From: Allantophomopsis cytisporea | Taxonomy: Eukaryota; Ascomycota; Leotiomycetes; Phacidiales; Phacidiaceae | Assembly (NCBI GenBank): GCA_024752435.1 | Contig: CP103024.1 | Coordinates: 1,116,001 to 1,180,000 of the forward strand | Reading direction: 5' to 3' | DNA: 64,000 nt | In this document: piece by piece, positions 35,156 to 48,358 of the stretch | Numbering within the stretch: position 1 is the stretch's first letter | Layout of the letters: each line of letters opens with the position of its first letter | Program-made: the position numbers and the translations under genes | The notes under the pieces: model-generated | The model's database searches: none | What the model saw: only the letters and a program-made list of their open reading frames with translations | What the model was told of the DNA's origin: nothing

Positions 35156-35183
35156 ATGACTAAGGCAAATTTGCTTTAGTCAT
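35156..35183. repeat. 28 bp near-perfect palindrome with an adjacent inverted repeat
   Basis: The left arm ATGACTAAGGCAAA pairs with the right arm TTTGCTTTAGTCAT with a single mismatch (position 35164 against 35175) and no spacer. Just downstream, TCATCCGA (35180-35187) and TCGGATATGA (about 35201-35210) form a second imperfect inverted repeat. Function unknown. Confidence 0.75.
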
Positions 35184-38100
35184 CCGATGAACATTAATAT
35201 TCGGATATGAACGATGTTTAATATTAGATATGTTAATGTTAATCATAGACAAGTGCAGTGTATAAGAAATCAATAGGATTTGATTATAGCACACGGTACA
35301 TATTCACATATGATGTGTATTCATCTCGATATATCATATATCAGCCGCTCGGAGCATTCTGATGAAAGCCTCCTATCTATATCAAAGAGAATAGAAGGGA
35401 CTTTCTCCTCTATTGACTAAAAGATTCAGTTTGACAACATCGAATTCCAATAGCGTGTGATCCTGCGCTCATAAACCAAAAGTTCGCGCAGAGAGCATTA
35501 GCCAAGCCTATGGCCAAGTAGAAAAGAAGACGTGTCGTTCATAGAAAGTGCAGTCAGATGCTTCCATTCTCATGCATTCAGCGGAGAAGAGGGTTGCCAT
35601 GGGATCTTCATGAATCTGGTGATCGACGCCAAATGCTAGGATATGCCGCAGCAGCATGAACCTATCAGTGAAGTGCTTGTATCTGAAATCCCCGTGGGGA
35701 AATGACAAAAAGTAATGAGAAATGCTTTAGAAAGCTGGGAGTCTGAATGTGCTTATCCAATAAATAGAGGAACGCCTACGCCTGTGAGGCTTAATCAGGG
35801 ATTTGTAGTGTAAGACCGAGTGCGTGCGGAGCAATTCTAACACCGCACTCGCTTGCATTGGTCACAGGTTTTGGTGCGTGCCAAGAACACCAAGATAGAT
35901 ATAAAAACATCTCTTCCTTACATTCATGCTGTTGCTTGGCCTTCTTGGCTAGGAAATGCCAAGTTGATGTTGCTGCTTGACTTCGAAGTTGCTTCGATAC
36001 TACCTACATACATGCTTCAGTCTCGTCTGGCGGCGCGTCGCTTGTCGCGACTGTATTACCTTTCCAGCGATACGGAGTAATGCCCGAGATTAATACGCTT
36101 TGATTGTTCCTATGTTGGAAAATCTTAGTCTAACTAAAGTAAGGATATCGAGAATTATATGACTAAATAGAAAGACAGGACGTTTCCTCCTTCCTCACGC
36201 GACCCGACGAGCGAAGAAACTACATACGGGCGGAACCGCTTGTGGGTCAGGTAGCGGCTTCGACTTAGGACTGTGGTCATCTCGGTGTTGGATCCGATTA
36301 CTACCAACCAGGTCTTACAACACCCTTGCAATGAGAACATTCGCCCAAGTGCGAGGTGCGAATCTTTGCCCGGTTCCGCTAGGATCGTGCTCTCAACCAG
36401 AATTTATCAGAAACTCCATCGGACTTACACGATGGCCTCGCGTCCCCCCATTCTCGGGCTCTGGATTTTCCCACCATCAACATTTTATCGTGTGGAGAGA
36501 GACAGAGAGGAGGGAAGAAGGGAGATGAAGAGTAGGGAAGCGAGAGACAGACGTGAGAGAGCCCATCGTGTGGGAGATTTTAGCAAGTCTGGTACAGATA
36601 AGAGCTGTGCCTCGGCCCATGAACAAGCAAGATATGTCGGCGAACATCTCAGTCAGCCTCGTACGAAGTGCGCTCGAAAAGTAGGTAGTTGATAAAGATC
36701 TCACCATCTTGAGATCATCTTTTCCTACGCAAAGCGATGGTAAGCCGGTAACACCGCAGCCTGATCCTTCTGCGGAACATGTATGTATGTACGTACGAAT
36801 GCCGTATCCCAGTAGCGGAGTGAGTTTTGAGGTACCACCACACCAGGACATACCAAGAATCTTCCTTTCCATGCAGCTTTTCATCTTTCGCTTCTCATTC
36901 ACCTGCCACACCAAAAGCCGAATTGCACCCTGTTCGATGCTTCTCCAGCCAATTGGTGTGGTATTCTATGATATGCTTGGTGGAGGTATGTATTGCCTGT
37001 GAATGGTGGAGGGCGTCGCCTCTCAAATCATATGCGCCGCATCATCTATAGGGTGGGTAAAGCAGCAGGCGATGACCGTGCCACCCTGTCGCATCGCCTT
37101 CTAGAACTTCATTTGCATTGCAGTGAAGGGCATGGAAGCACAGGCACAAGTACAACATACGAGAATACAGCTGGTAAGCTGCAGATCGGGTCAGCCCAGT
37201 GCAGCTATCTACAGGCCATCAACTGCAACAGGGAAGGAGCACACCACGACACTATTGCGCTTGTTCGAATGAATCAAAAGAAGTTCTACCTTTGCCGCAG
37301 ATACATAGATACCTCGCTGCATTCCAACATGCAATGATACGGGGTCTGTAGTTCCACGGCGCGCGATGAGGGTCCATCAGCGAACGTTGGACATCGACTG
37401 ACCGTCGAAATTGCGCCTTGTGGGTACGCCGTTGATGGTGATCCAATAACTACTATGAGTGACCGAAACAACAATTGAATCGGGACAGCAATGTCAACTG
37501 CTCTCCGTAGGGTGGTCGGTCAGGTAAATTCCAAAGTCCATAATTGGATATATTCATACTGAAGCGGCTTTATACAGCAAAAACAATGCCTCGCACATGC
37601 GCACCCTCATCCAAGCAAGATTTGATGACAAAAATAAATAACAACGCAATGTGATGCAAAAATTACTACATACAACACGGACAGGTCGTGCCATGGTGTT
37701 GGAACAGAACATCCATTCAAAAATGATCCATCCATAACCGTACCGTTCCTTATCGTCGTCGCTGCCCCGACGCTTGCACTTGCTTTGGATGCTTGGCTAC
37801 GGGTACCCACTTCCCTCAGAAGCACAGGCCCAATACTGTCAATATGTCGTGTACGTTAGTGTGTGTGGTCCGGCTGCCCCATGTGCCAACCCGACGCCTC
37901 TCCCACCTGCCTCTTCCGGCAGTGGAGGTGTCTGCCGCGAGCGTGCGTATCAGAGCAGATTCGTACTTATGTTGTAATCGACCAACAACACGACCAACGC
38001 TCCTCCTCGTAAGGTAATGTGAGGATAAGAGTAAAAGAAAATGAAAGCCAAGCAATTGACACTGTTACGTCAATTCCAGCAAGTTAATCGAGATTATCTC

Positions 38101-38895
38101 CCCTCCAGGGTAATATACGTATCCAACAGCTCCAACAACTTAACCGACTCCAGCGTTTTGGAGAAGCCCGCACGCTCGTTGAGCTAGTCTATCTTCGTGT
38201 GGCATCACAACGCCTCTTATGGGCTTTCTCATGTGCAGCCCATCGGTCTGAACTCAGACATATCCCACCACATACCATACTGACATGCGCTGTCAAGCAC
38301 CGACGGCCTGCACCTCAATCTGAAAAAGATGGTCGAGGATTTGGCGATTTACCCGCCGCCAGGCTGCATGGACACACCTTATTATCTAAAGTGAAAAGTG
38401 CGGAGATATGCTCTGATATGGAGATGATATGTAGTTGGAGCCAACATCATGCCCAGGCCTGCGAACTACAGTCTCCATGGGACGCACTCTTTTTTTTCCG
38501 GCTGGTAGGTCTCATTCGATAATAGGATACCGAAAGACCTGGAATGCGCGGACTGATTAATCTACCTATCATTTGGTGTCTCGTAAGTCGCAGCCCTCTC
38601 CTACAAACTTTCACACATACAGAGTGATACCAATCAAGGTATCTGTTTGGTTGGCAGTCATGGAGTAAAGATTGCACAAATTGATATGCTCGCGTTGCCA
38701 AGCTGAGTTAACAGCTCTATTGGCTGGAGTTTTGGGGGCAACGACAGCCCACCCTTGCTCTGTCGCGGAGGCGAATCCACTTTCCATGTCGACCCAGTAC
38801 GCATAGAAGCACTGTATGCACTCGGCATGACCGCCCGACAAGGGTTACTGGAAACACGACAAGCTTTCCAATATTGGGCGATTTGCTGGAGTTTC

Positions 38896-39075
38896 CTTAT
38901 CTAGATAGTGGTGAAAGGGTATCACAGGGTTTACGAAGCGTTCTACTCGACAGCTTGGGACCGTAACCTTGGTGAGGATCGTGTTTGATAAGTCGCAGAA
39001 GAGGCAATATCATGTTACCCCTCAGGGATACTTCTCCGAACATCGACTGGGATGATGCATACAATCCTTCTTATC
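38896..39075. promoter_or_regulatory. GATA-factor sites upstream of the OPT transporter
   Basis: CTTATC at 38896-38901, AGATAG at 38903-38908, GATAAG at 38987-38992 and CTTATC at 39070-39075 lie 146-325 bp before the OPT start codon. These fit the HGATAR core bound by AreA/Nit2-type nitrogen regulators. Nitrogen control of peptide uptake is known in fungi; here it is inferred from motifs that also occur by chance. Confidence 0.4.
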
Positions 39076-39220
39076 GGGTTTACTATAGAAAGCATGCGTG
39101 AAAGCATGGAAAGCTATATGAAGGTAGGACAGCCCGATCTCTGCATGCTTCAGTCTTGTACGATTCTCTCGACATAAAGACCAATCTTTCATAGTTCTAA
39201 GAATTGGCATAGTCGTCGAT

Positions 39221-41787
39221 ATGGTCCTCGGATTCAGGAAGCGTGGGCATGACCCCGAGGTCACCGCCACCCGCTCTGTTCACTCAAGTGAAGATGCCGC
39301 CAGCTCCGGTAATGAGAAGACCGGCGGCATTGTTGACACGGCTGTGGCCGCTGAAACCTTGAAGGACTTCTCGAGGTTGCATCAGCTCGACCCCAACTTG
39401 CCATTGGAAGAGCTGGACCAGGTCAACGATGCCCTGAGAACCGGTGATGCGGAGAAGGAGCTTGCTATTGAGCATGCGCTCGTAGAAGATAACTCTCCTT
39501 ACCCCGAGGTATGTCGACTCTTCTCTGGGGTTTATGAGCAGCTGGAACTAATACTCTTTAAAGGTTCGCGCAGCTGTCCGAAACTACGATGAGGATCTCC
39601 CGGCAAACACTATCAGAGCTTGGGTGATCGGTATGATTCTCACCACGGTCGGTGCTGGTATCAATTGCTTGTTCTCCTTGCGCAACCCTAGCATTGCTAT
39701 CACGTAAGTTAGTCACCAAGTTCATTCATCATAAACTGACAACACTAGCACTTATGTCGTTCAATTGGTTGCCTATCCTCTTGGTTTGGGATGGGATCTT
39801 GTTATGCCAAACCACGAGTTCCGTACCTTTGGTGTTACATGGAACTTGAATCCCGGACCGTTCAACCACAAGGAGCACACTATCATCGTCGTTATGGCCA
39901 ACGCTGCTTACGCTGGTGGCCCAATCTATGCGACGGATACTCTTCTTGCCCAGATTGTTTTCTATGGTCAGAACTTCAAGTGGGGTTTCCAGATTCTCTT
40001 CGCTTTGACCACCCAGATGTTGGGCTTTGGTCTTGCAGGAATAGCTCGTCGATTCCTCGTTTGGCCTGCTGCTGCCATCTGGCCGGCAAATCTCGTTAAC
40101 ACCTCCCTGATGTACGCTCTTCACGATCACAGCCCATCCGATCCATCTTTGACCAATGGCTGGAGAATCGGAAGATACAGACTTTTTTTGTATATCATGA
40201 CTGGTGGCTTCTGTTGGTACTGGTTCCCAGGATGGATTTTCCAGGGTCTTTCCTACTTCGTTTTCCCAACATGGATTGCACCAAACAATGTTGTCGTCAA
40301 CCAGATTTTCGGAGGATCAAGTGGTCTCGGTCTCATTCCCATCACTTTTGACTGGACCATTATTACTGGTTACCTCCAAAGTCCTTTGATTCCCCCGTGG
40401 TTTGCTATTGCCAACACTTTGATCGGTCTCTTCATCTTCGTTTTCCTCTCAGCTATTGGAATCCACTACAGTGGAGCTTGGTATTCGGACTATCTGCCAA
40501 TGCAAGATTCAGGAAGTTACGACAACACCGGAAGCTCATATAACGTGTCCCGTGTTCTGACTCCAGAATTAACTTTTAACGAGACCGCCTATAACGAATA
40601 TTCCCCTATTTACCTTTCAACCAACTTCGCACTCTGTTACGGTATTTCTTTTGCAGCCATCGCAGCCGTCATCGTTCACACTGCCCTCTACCACGGCAAG
40701 GAGATCTGGACTAAATACAAGCAGGCTCGCACTCAGGAAGATGATGTCCACATGCGTTTGATGAAGAAGTACCGCGATGCCCCAGATTGGTGGTACTTGG
40801 CAGTCTTTGTTGTCATGATTGCGCTTTCTTTCGTCACTATTTGTGTCTGGACCACTCACTTCACATGGTGGGCTATGATTGTCTGCATTATCATCCCCCT
40901 TGTTTGGACTGTTCCAGTCGGACTTATCCAATCTATCACCAACATCCAGATCGGTCTCAACGTGATCACTGAGTTCATTGTCGGTTACATGACTCCAGGT
41001 CGCCCACTCGCCATGATGATGTTCAAGACTTACGGTTATATCACCATGGCCCAGGCCCTTGCCTTCGTGAGCGATCTTAAGCTCGGTCACTACATGAAGG
41101 TTCCACCGCGAACGTTGTTCTTCTCCCAACTCTCTGCTACCGTTTGGTCTGCAATCGTTCAGATTGCTGTCATGAACTGGGCTCTGGGATCCATCGACAA
41201 TATCTGCTCTACTGATCAAGCGAACAACTACACCTGCCCAGGAGGAAAAGTTTTCTATACTGCCTCCGTTATCTGGGGAGCTATTGGTCCACAGAGAATC
41301 TTTTCGAATGGCGCAGTCTACAGCAAGTTAATGTGGTACTTCCTCATTGGCGCTGGTTTGCCTGTTGTCTTCTACTTCGCCGCCAAGAGATGGCCTCGCT
41401 CTTCAGCCCGTTACCTTTCGGCTCCAGTCATGCTTGGTGGCCTCGGATATCTGCCTCCAGCCACAGTGTATATCTACGGTTGCTGGTAAGTTACTTCATG
41501 CATTCTAGTTCTGTACAATAGCTAACAAGTCTAGGGGTCTTGTTGGATTCGTTTTCCAGAGATACATCAGACAGAGATACACCGGCTGGTGGATGCAGTA
41601 CAATTACATCACCTCTGCTGCTCTTGATACCGGTCTCCTTCTCTGCACCATTCTCATCTTCTTCACTCTTGATCTCACAGAAACCAGCCCCCCAAATTGG
41701 TGGGGTAACGTTGATGTCTTCAACACCATGGATATGCAAGACACTGCTGTCAGAAAGGTTCTCGCTCCAGGAGAGACTTTCGGTTAG
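39221..41787 (+). CDS. Oligopeptide transporter, OPT family (peptide clade)
   Basis: Exons 39221-39508, 39564-39703, 39749-41485 and 41535-41787 encode 805 residues, usual for fungal OPT proteins. The introns are 45-55 bp and each join restores a conserved segment. The acidic N-terminal region (about 115 residues) is followed by about 14-16 membrane spans. The family hallmarks are NPGPFNHKEHTIIVVMA (near residue 175) and the KIPPR-type motif, here KVPPR (near residue 590). GPQRIFSNGAVYSKLMWYFLIG and the C-terminal NWWGN also match. Proton-coupled uptake of tetra- to pentapeptides across the plasma membrane is the usual role; some OPT members carry glutathione. Exons are rich in preferred codons, suggesting strong expression when induced. 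The start codon (MVLGFRKRG) has good context. Confidence 0.95.
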
Positions 41788-43195
41788 TTTCATTGTAGAG
41801 ATGTTTGGGACGTGGGCGAGAATCCCCAGTTGTAGGGTTATGATAATGATAGTATTTATGGGATATATACTGGTTAATGGATCTTATCCTCTCCTTGAAC
41901 TTGCTCCTTGTGATTTCTGTGATACCTAGAATCTTGTGATAGGGCATGGGCGTAATCATATTGATATCCCGAATGATTACGTCAAGACTCTCACTCTGTG
42001 TGATTGACCTGGGTTATGCATGTACATACATAAACACATAGCTTACGCGGTTACCGTATCCGACGTTACATATTTTACATTACGAAGAAGTACCCACTAA
42101 AAATTCTTCGAGAATGTCCTCAGATATTAACCATACATATATAGATTAAATGGGAGGTGAGAACGTGCATAGTACATAGAGATTCGTAATGCCTGGCAAG
42201 GTTGATGATAAGACGATACTTAGCGAACACGATGTTACCATACTTACACATACAGAAGTACCAATCAACATCCTCTCAGTCCCGTCTAGATATGGCCTCC
42301 ACCGGGAAGTTGTCGTTCAATGTACACGACTTTACCGACTTTCACTTGTCCTGTAAGATATCCCGTTGCACGTTTTGATGAGACCTCTCAGAAGAGGCAC
42401 AAAGAAAGTCCTCGCAATATTCCTCCGTATGCGCACTTACCAAAGTGCGGGAACCCCACAATACTAAGCAGCTGACAAGCACCACACAACCTCCGCGCAC
42501 ATGGATATACACGGTGGTGAGATAAGAAAGAGTATGGTGGTAGAATACTTATGTCAATTTTGGACATGGACGTTAGTACAGAATATCCCATTCAGCCTAC
42601 TGCTCCCGACATTTCCCCTTCCGCCCCGTCACCTCATTTGGCAGGTCCTTTGGTGCTCCACGGGAAATGGCATGTCACCAGCTCTTCAATCGAAGCCACC
42701 TCTTTCAATCGACTTATTATTGACAATATAATACCCTCCCTGTCAAGCGGCGAGCAATGAATAATGGCAAATTCACAAAGTGCCGTTGCAGATTACAACT
42801 CCTGACGCAGAGTACAAAGTCTAAATCATTGGCAATGGGACCTATTTTCCGACTCCGCCATTTCTTACTCGCTCACTCACTCACTCACTCACTCATTCTC
42901 GATCTTCATACTGCTGCTGCTCGCTACGTCTCGTTTCCTTCAGTCGCGTGGGTGCTGTACCCGTCATTGCCCATCTATGCCGTCATTATTGAATATGACG
43001 TAACGACAAATCAAAGGAAACATGAACGGCATTGACGTTTGAAACTCCATAGTTCTGTATTTATAATCAAGACACATTTGCTCGTAGACTTGGAAAAAGG
43101 AATCAATTTTGTATACCCTTTTGTTTTGCTGCAAAAGTCCTACCAAACTGCGCGCTACTTTTTGGATACTTTTGGTACCATACGGAACTGCAAAC
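41788..43195. other. Intergenic region between OPT and alcohol dehydrogenase genes
   Basis: 1.4 kb without a recognisable gene. It contains a CTCA tetranucleotide repeat near 42872-42895 in the dehydrogenase promoter. ORFs up to 132 codons lack motifs. Confidence 0.6.
42872..42895. repeat. CTCA tetranucleotide microsatellite
   Basis: About six uninterrupted CTCA units lie roughly 300 bp upstream of the dehydrogenase start codon. This is a plain microsatellite and should be polymorphic in length. Confidence 0.8.
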
Positions 43196-44826
43196 ATGGC
43201 TCTTTCACAGGCTGCTGCGTACCTCGAAAAGGCCATCGGCCATGGTGATAACGCTACCACTGAGCAAGATGTGACGAATCCTGCGCGCGACCGCGCGAAG
43301 TATGCGGATCCCTCTGGTGAAACTATGAAGGCGCTTTGTTGGATGGGGAAGAACACTGTCAAAGTCCGTAAGTGATTGAATCCATAAACATGCTCACTTA
43401 CCCCTCGTGATCATCTTGGCTAGTTGTGTATACCGGGTCATTGGACTAATCCGTACATAGAGGATGTGCCAAAACCACGTGTCATCGAGGATAGAGATGT
43501 TATCTTGAAGGTAACTGGAAGCACTGTATGTGGCAGCGACTTGCACTTGCTGCACGGTGCCGTCGTGGAATTGGAGAAGGGCGATATTCTGGGCCACGAG
43601 TTCTGTGGCATTGTCGAGAGTTTTGGGCCAGGTGTGAAGAATCTCCAGAAGGGACAGAGAGTCGTGGCAAGTTTCCAGATTGCTTGCGGTGATGTAAGTT
43701 GCACCTCTTTTCTGCTTCAGCCCTCATCATAATCAAAAGGCTACAGTCGTCGTCCAGTGATTTTGGTATAGGTACTAATGGCTCGCAGTGTTATTATTGT
43801 CACAAGAAACAGAGCTCTCAGTGTGAGAAGACGAGTTCGAATACTATTGAGCAGGGCATGTATGGAGGCAGAACGGCGGGTATGTTTGGCTATTCGCATT
43901 TCACCGGTGGATTTGCGGGTGGTCAGGCCGAATACGTGAGAGTGCCATATGGTGACGTGAACTTGTTGAAATTGCCAGACAGTGTACCTGATGAGAAAGG
44001 TAAGTTTTCCTGATCAACCCTGTAAAGCACGTATTGATTCCTCTAGGTTTATATCTCTCTGATGTCCTCTGTACGTCTTGGAACTGTGTTGTAGACACAG
44101 GAGTTGAAAAGGGTGATGTCGTTGCAATTTGGGGAGCTGGTGAGTGTACTATTCAGAATAAACATATCATAACTAACATACCTAGGCCCTATTGGACAAA
44201 TGTGTGCAGTAATGGCTTTCATGAATGGTGCCTCAAGAGTCATCATCATTGATAGTAACTGGCGCCTGGACTATGTTAAATCAAAATATCCAAAGGTAGA
44301 AACAATCGACTTCTCCTCCTTAGCTAAGGGCGAGTCCGTCACCTCCACTCTCAAGAAGATGGTCCCTCGAGGTCCAGATGTAGCCCTTGAATGTGTAGCT
44401 GGCGAGTACGCCAAAGGTTGGGCACATTACTTTGAGCTCATGCTGGGCATGGAGACTGACTCATCGGAAATCATCAACGAAATGATCACGTCGGTTAAGA
44501 ACTTCGGGCGCGTTGGCATCACTGGTGTTTACGTCGGTTACACCAACCACTTCAATATCGGCAGCTTGATGGAGAGAGGTATTCGATTAATCGGCAATGG
44601 TCAGGCACCAGTACATATGTTCTGGGAGAAGCTGTGTGGTATGATTGAGAGTGGAGAACTCGATCCTCTTCAAATGGTCACCCATCGTGTCAGTATCGAA
44701 GAGATAGATGAGGTGTACTATAAATTTGAGAAGAAGGAGGATGGCATGCAGAAGGTCTTCGTTCAGACTAAGTTCTCTGCGCCTCCTTGCGCTGGAAGTC
44801 CACCTTTGACGCTTTACAAGAAGTAA
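43196..44826 (+). CDS. Zinc-dependent alcohol dehydrogenase (glutathione-independent formaldehyde-dehydrogenase-like)
   Basis: Exons 43196-43367, 43461-43693, 43789-43999, 44047-44139 and 44186-44826 encode 449 residues. The acceptor at 43459-43460 is required because the earlier TAG acceptor leads to a stop. Catalytic zinc ligands are Cys81 (STVCGSDLH) and the His103-Glu104 pair (GHEFCG). The structural zinc loop has Cys133, Cys136, Cys139 and Cys147. The nucleotide-binding motif is IWGAGPIGQMCA (near 230), split by the last intron. The inserted stretch HFTGGFAGGQAEYVRVP is typical of the long-chain formaldehyde-dehydrogenase-like ADHs. An N-terminal extension of about 45 residues precedes MKALCWMGKNTVKV. 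The enzyme should oxidise an alcohol or aldehyde with NAD(P)+ in the cytosol; the true substrate is unknown. Confidence 0.9.
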
Positions 44827-46009
44827 CTGCACTATTATTGGAGGTTGTGCTTAACGCAGTATTTTCTTTGTATCATCTGTATAAGTATACTGGGGGAAAA
44901 ATGAAGTATGGAACAATTGTCTCAATGCCTCTCTTCTTTCTACCAAATCCGGACGAGTTCCTGTGATAAGCTTTGAGTGCCAAAGACGGGACTGCTTGCG
45001 AAATACGATACACAAGGGCTTCAGAGCACGGTCTCAACCTTGTAGGTTCTCTTCCCCTCCCAAGGTGGGTTGTATTTGGGGGCGTAGTGTCTCAGTGCAT
45101 GTATGCTTTGAGGTTTAGAGGACAAGATATACGTACTTCTTGCATGTACAACAAGCATAACAATCCCTATCAAGCTGAAAGATTGCTTATTATGTGGATA
45201 CATGAAGGCTACTTGCCCTATACTAGTACATATCACCATTGACATTGGATCCTAAAACGTGCTAGAACACGCAAATGCCGATGGAAGTGATGAATAATGG
45301 TGTTCGGTTAGATGGAAACAGCATTCTGGTGCTCAAGTCGTAGCAGCCTGATGGCCCCTACTACAAAGTCAATCAGCCGCGGAGTCCTACCGATGAGTCC
45401 TATCGATGAGGTGCTTTCTATCAGTGTATCATCTGTGGAGTCGGCACGTCGGTTACGAATAAACCACCACTTGAAAATTGGTGATTATACAGAGGTATTC
45501 GCGTTTTGGTAGAGGAAATGAAATTCTTTGGAATATAAATATTCCAAATTGCTTATTCTAGCGTATTAATAGTTAATTTTCTTGTAAAGTTTGGGATGAT
45601 CGCGAAATACCTGCGTAGTACTGTGGGAATCAACTGTTCACTCATGCTTCCTGAATGCTTTATTTGCCTTAGGCGCAAGGTGTCGAAACACGGAAAGTTT
45701 AGAGCGGATAGTAAGGGAATGGCGGAGGAGTCCCGTGGCACCAGCGTCATCACTAAGCACTTTGCCAAGGGAAGGTAGACATGAACAATAGACAAGCCGA
45801 CTCCGCACTCGCAGGGCCAAAAGTTGAATGAATATTAATATATGAGTCTAATCCACTTACCCACAACCCGCGATCACGAACCCACCAGTAATATTGAAAG
45901 CATTGCCCTCGACTCCTGTTTGTTGAAGTTTTTAGCAATCTGATCCCGTACCTGGACGTTTATGTTAACAAAGCCGGAGTGCTAATCCTCCCCCACATAT
46001 CCAAATGCC
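44827..46009. other. Intergenic region between dehydrogenase and Zn2Cys6 regulator
   Basis: 1.2 kb without a recognisable gene; short ORFs on both strands have no motif. It includes the regulator promoter. Confidence 0.6.
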
Positions 46010-48358
46010 ATGTCCGGCTCAGCGGCGGATGCAGCACCAAGCGCCTCCTCGTCAGGTCGTACCCTCAAACCTCTGAGCTGTACAACCTGTCGTGCGCGAA
46101 AAGTGAAGTGCGACAAGACAGATCCTTGTTCCGCATGTGTCAAATCGGAGACGAACTGTGTATACCCTGAGCGCGTTAGGAGGAGAAAGAATAGGAATGG
46201 TGGATTGAGAGAGCAGAACGCGGATCTGCTGAAGAGGCTGGGGCGATTGGAGGGCCTGGTTGGAAAGATTGAGAAGAGCGGCGGCGAGGGGAAAGGAAGG
46301 TCCATTTCTGTTGAGACGGGCAGTCCAGGCACTGTACAGGACCATGCCACTCCTACAGATAAGTACTTAGGGGGCGAGTTTTGGACAAGCTTTAGTGAAG
46401 AGGTATGTCATGTTCGAAGAACACCTTAATTTTTCTCGTCCTTTTTTTCTTCTGGCTTTCTTTCAAACACTTGGTATTCATGCTAAATCTACTGTCTATC
46501 TCCAGGTTCAGGGGCTACGGCACATGCTAGATCAAGCACAAGATGACGACGATGACGAAGACGAAGATTCGAGTCAGGTGGGAAGTAAGGATATTCGTTC
46601 GTCCTCAGCATTTGTTTTCTCTCCACTATATTCCCAACCCTCCGACCCTCGAATTTTGCAACCCTCAAGAAAACATATCGACCTACTCCTGGATATATTT
46701 TATACCAATGTCGACCCTATGTTCAAGATAACGCACCAACCTACAATGAGACAGGCTGTTCTTGCTATGACTGACAATCTCGACAATGTTCCTGAGGGGA
46801 AGCCAATGGAGGCCATGGCATTTGCCATATACTTCTCGGCAGTGACTAGTATGACGGACGAGGAAACCATGGAACATTTTGGGGAAGGGAAGGACATAGT
46901 TTGGGTCAAATACAGGTTCGCACTCGAAAGAGCGCTTGGAGAAGCCGACTTTCTCAACAGTACGGAACTACTGACGCTGAATGCCTTTGTGCTGTACATA
47001 GCGGCTGTCAGAGTCAGGGACAAGTCTCGCCATGCTTGGAGTCTGTGTGCATTGATGCTGAGACTCGCTCAAGCTCTTGAACTCACTGTGGACGGCAAGA
47101 TGTTGGGGTTATCACCATTCGAGACGGAGATGCGACGCCGCACTTGGTGGGGTATTCTGACACTCGATATCAGGTCTTCTGAGGATCGAGGTAGTCAACC
47201 TATGGTCTTTGAAAACCTATTTACCACTGAATTACCAGCTAATATCAACGATGCGGATTTTGGACCCGACAGCATTGAGATCGTGGGAGTGGAGGGAGGA
47301 ACAGAAATGGCCTTCACCCTGCTTAGCGACGAAGTCTCTAATCTTCGGCGACAACTGGATGCCCTTCCTTCTTCCGAATCCTCGGACGGTATACCGGGGA
47401 AAACGCTCGACTATCACGAACGCACTGAAATCATAACGAATTATCGACGATCACTGGAAGCTAAATACGCATATGGAGACCCTAATGACCCATTCTTAGG
47501 TCCTTTACACCTCGCAACTTCCATTGTATTTCGCATCATTATGAGTCGTATCTGGCTCTCTATCCATTATCCCTTCCAAAAACGGTACAAAAGCACGCTC
47601 CCGCCCGGCTCTATCTCTCGCACTTGGCTCCTCCAAACTGCTGTCTACAATCTCGAGCTCGAATATCAACTCCGGACCCACCCTTCCCTCCAGAGATGGG
47701 CCTGGTGGGCAGGAACTTACGTTCCATGGCACGCACTCGCCGTAGCCCTCGCAGAATTGTGCGTGCAAACCGATGGCCCGCTCGTTGACCGCGCCTGGCT
47801 GGCCGTTGACGAGGCATACACATCGCTTGGCGAGCGCGTAGCCGATACACGGAAGGGTCAGCTTTGGAGGCCTGTCACCACGCTCTACAAGAAAGCCAAG
47901 GCTGCAAGGCAAGCCAATCTCCAGACGGCGGAGACATTCGCTCGTCTTGAACTCCATAGTGACAGTTCAGTGCTTCCTCTTGCTCCTGCTCCCATCCACG
48001 ACCAGCAATATACCTCGCCATTCCAGCCCGGATTCGCCAACAATGAGTTTCAAAGTCATATGCATCGGCAACCTGCTGCTTTTGATCCCTTCTCCATGCC
48101 GGTTGCCCAGCAAAACGTCGATATGTCTGGCATGGATATGTCGTTCGATCATACTGGCGTCGGTATGGAGGGGCTTGGCCAGGTGGGGATTGATGATGAT
48201 TGGATGAATTCGATGGATTGGACCAATTGGAACGGCTTTGTTACTGAGGTATGTATTTCCGCAATTTGACACTTCTGTATTTCGGACTCTCACTAATATT
48301 GTGACTTTAGAGCCAGGCAGCTTCTGGAAATTGTGGCGGTCAGATGGGTATGTGGTAG
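46010..48358 (+). CDS. Zn2Cys6 binuclear-cluster transcription factor
   Basis: Exons 46010-46402, 46506-48248 and 48311-48358 encode 727 residues. The N-terminus holds a canonical cluster with six cysteines spaced C-x2-C-x6-C-x5-C-x2-C-x6-C (residues 24-49), followed by a basic linker and a short coiled coil (LREQNADLLKRLGRLEGLVGK) for dimerisation. An acidic tract (DDDDDEDEDSS) lies near residue 145. The fungal transcription-factor middle homology domain spans about residues 180-480, with the typical EMRRRTWWGILTLDIRSSED segment. The C-terminus is Met/Asp-rich and ends in a 15-residue tail supplied by the last exon. It should bind CGG-type DNA sites in the nucleus. The target genes are unknown. 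It follows the dehydrogenase in the same direction at 1.2 kb and faces the ATPase gene. Confidence 0.93.

Larger units (their letters stand above)
33543..39220. other. Large gene-free stretch between the MFS and OPT transporter genes
   Basis: 5.7 kb, one of the two longest stretches without a recognisable gene. ORFs up to 145 codons occur on both strands (36273-36692 plus, 36477-36914 minus) but overlap each other and have no motif. The 34.2-35.4 kb part is AT-rich, with a 28 bp palindrome, and could be a worn mobile-element relic. The 36-38.5 kb part is GC-richer. The last 350 bp carry GATA motifs before the OPT gene. An unrecognised small gene or non-coding RNA cannot be excluded. Confidence 0.5.

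Noticed and set aside
36273..36914. Overlapping ORFs of 139 (plus) and 145 (minus) codons
   Set aside because: They overlap on opposite strands, lack motifs and have no splice-supported extension.
40617..41219. 200-codon ORF on the minus strand
   Set aside because: It is antisense to the OPT transporter, with no motif.
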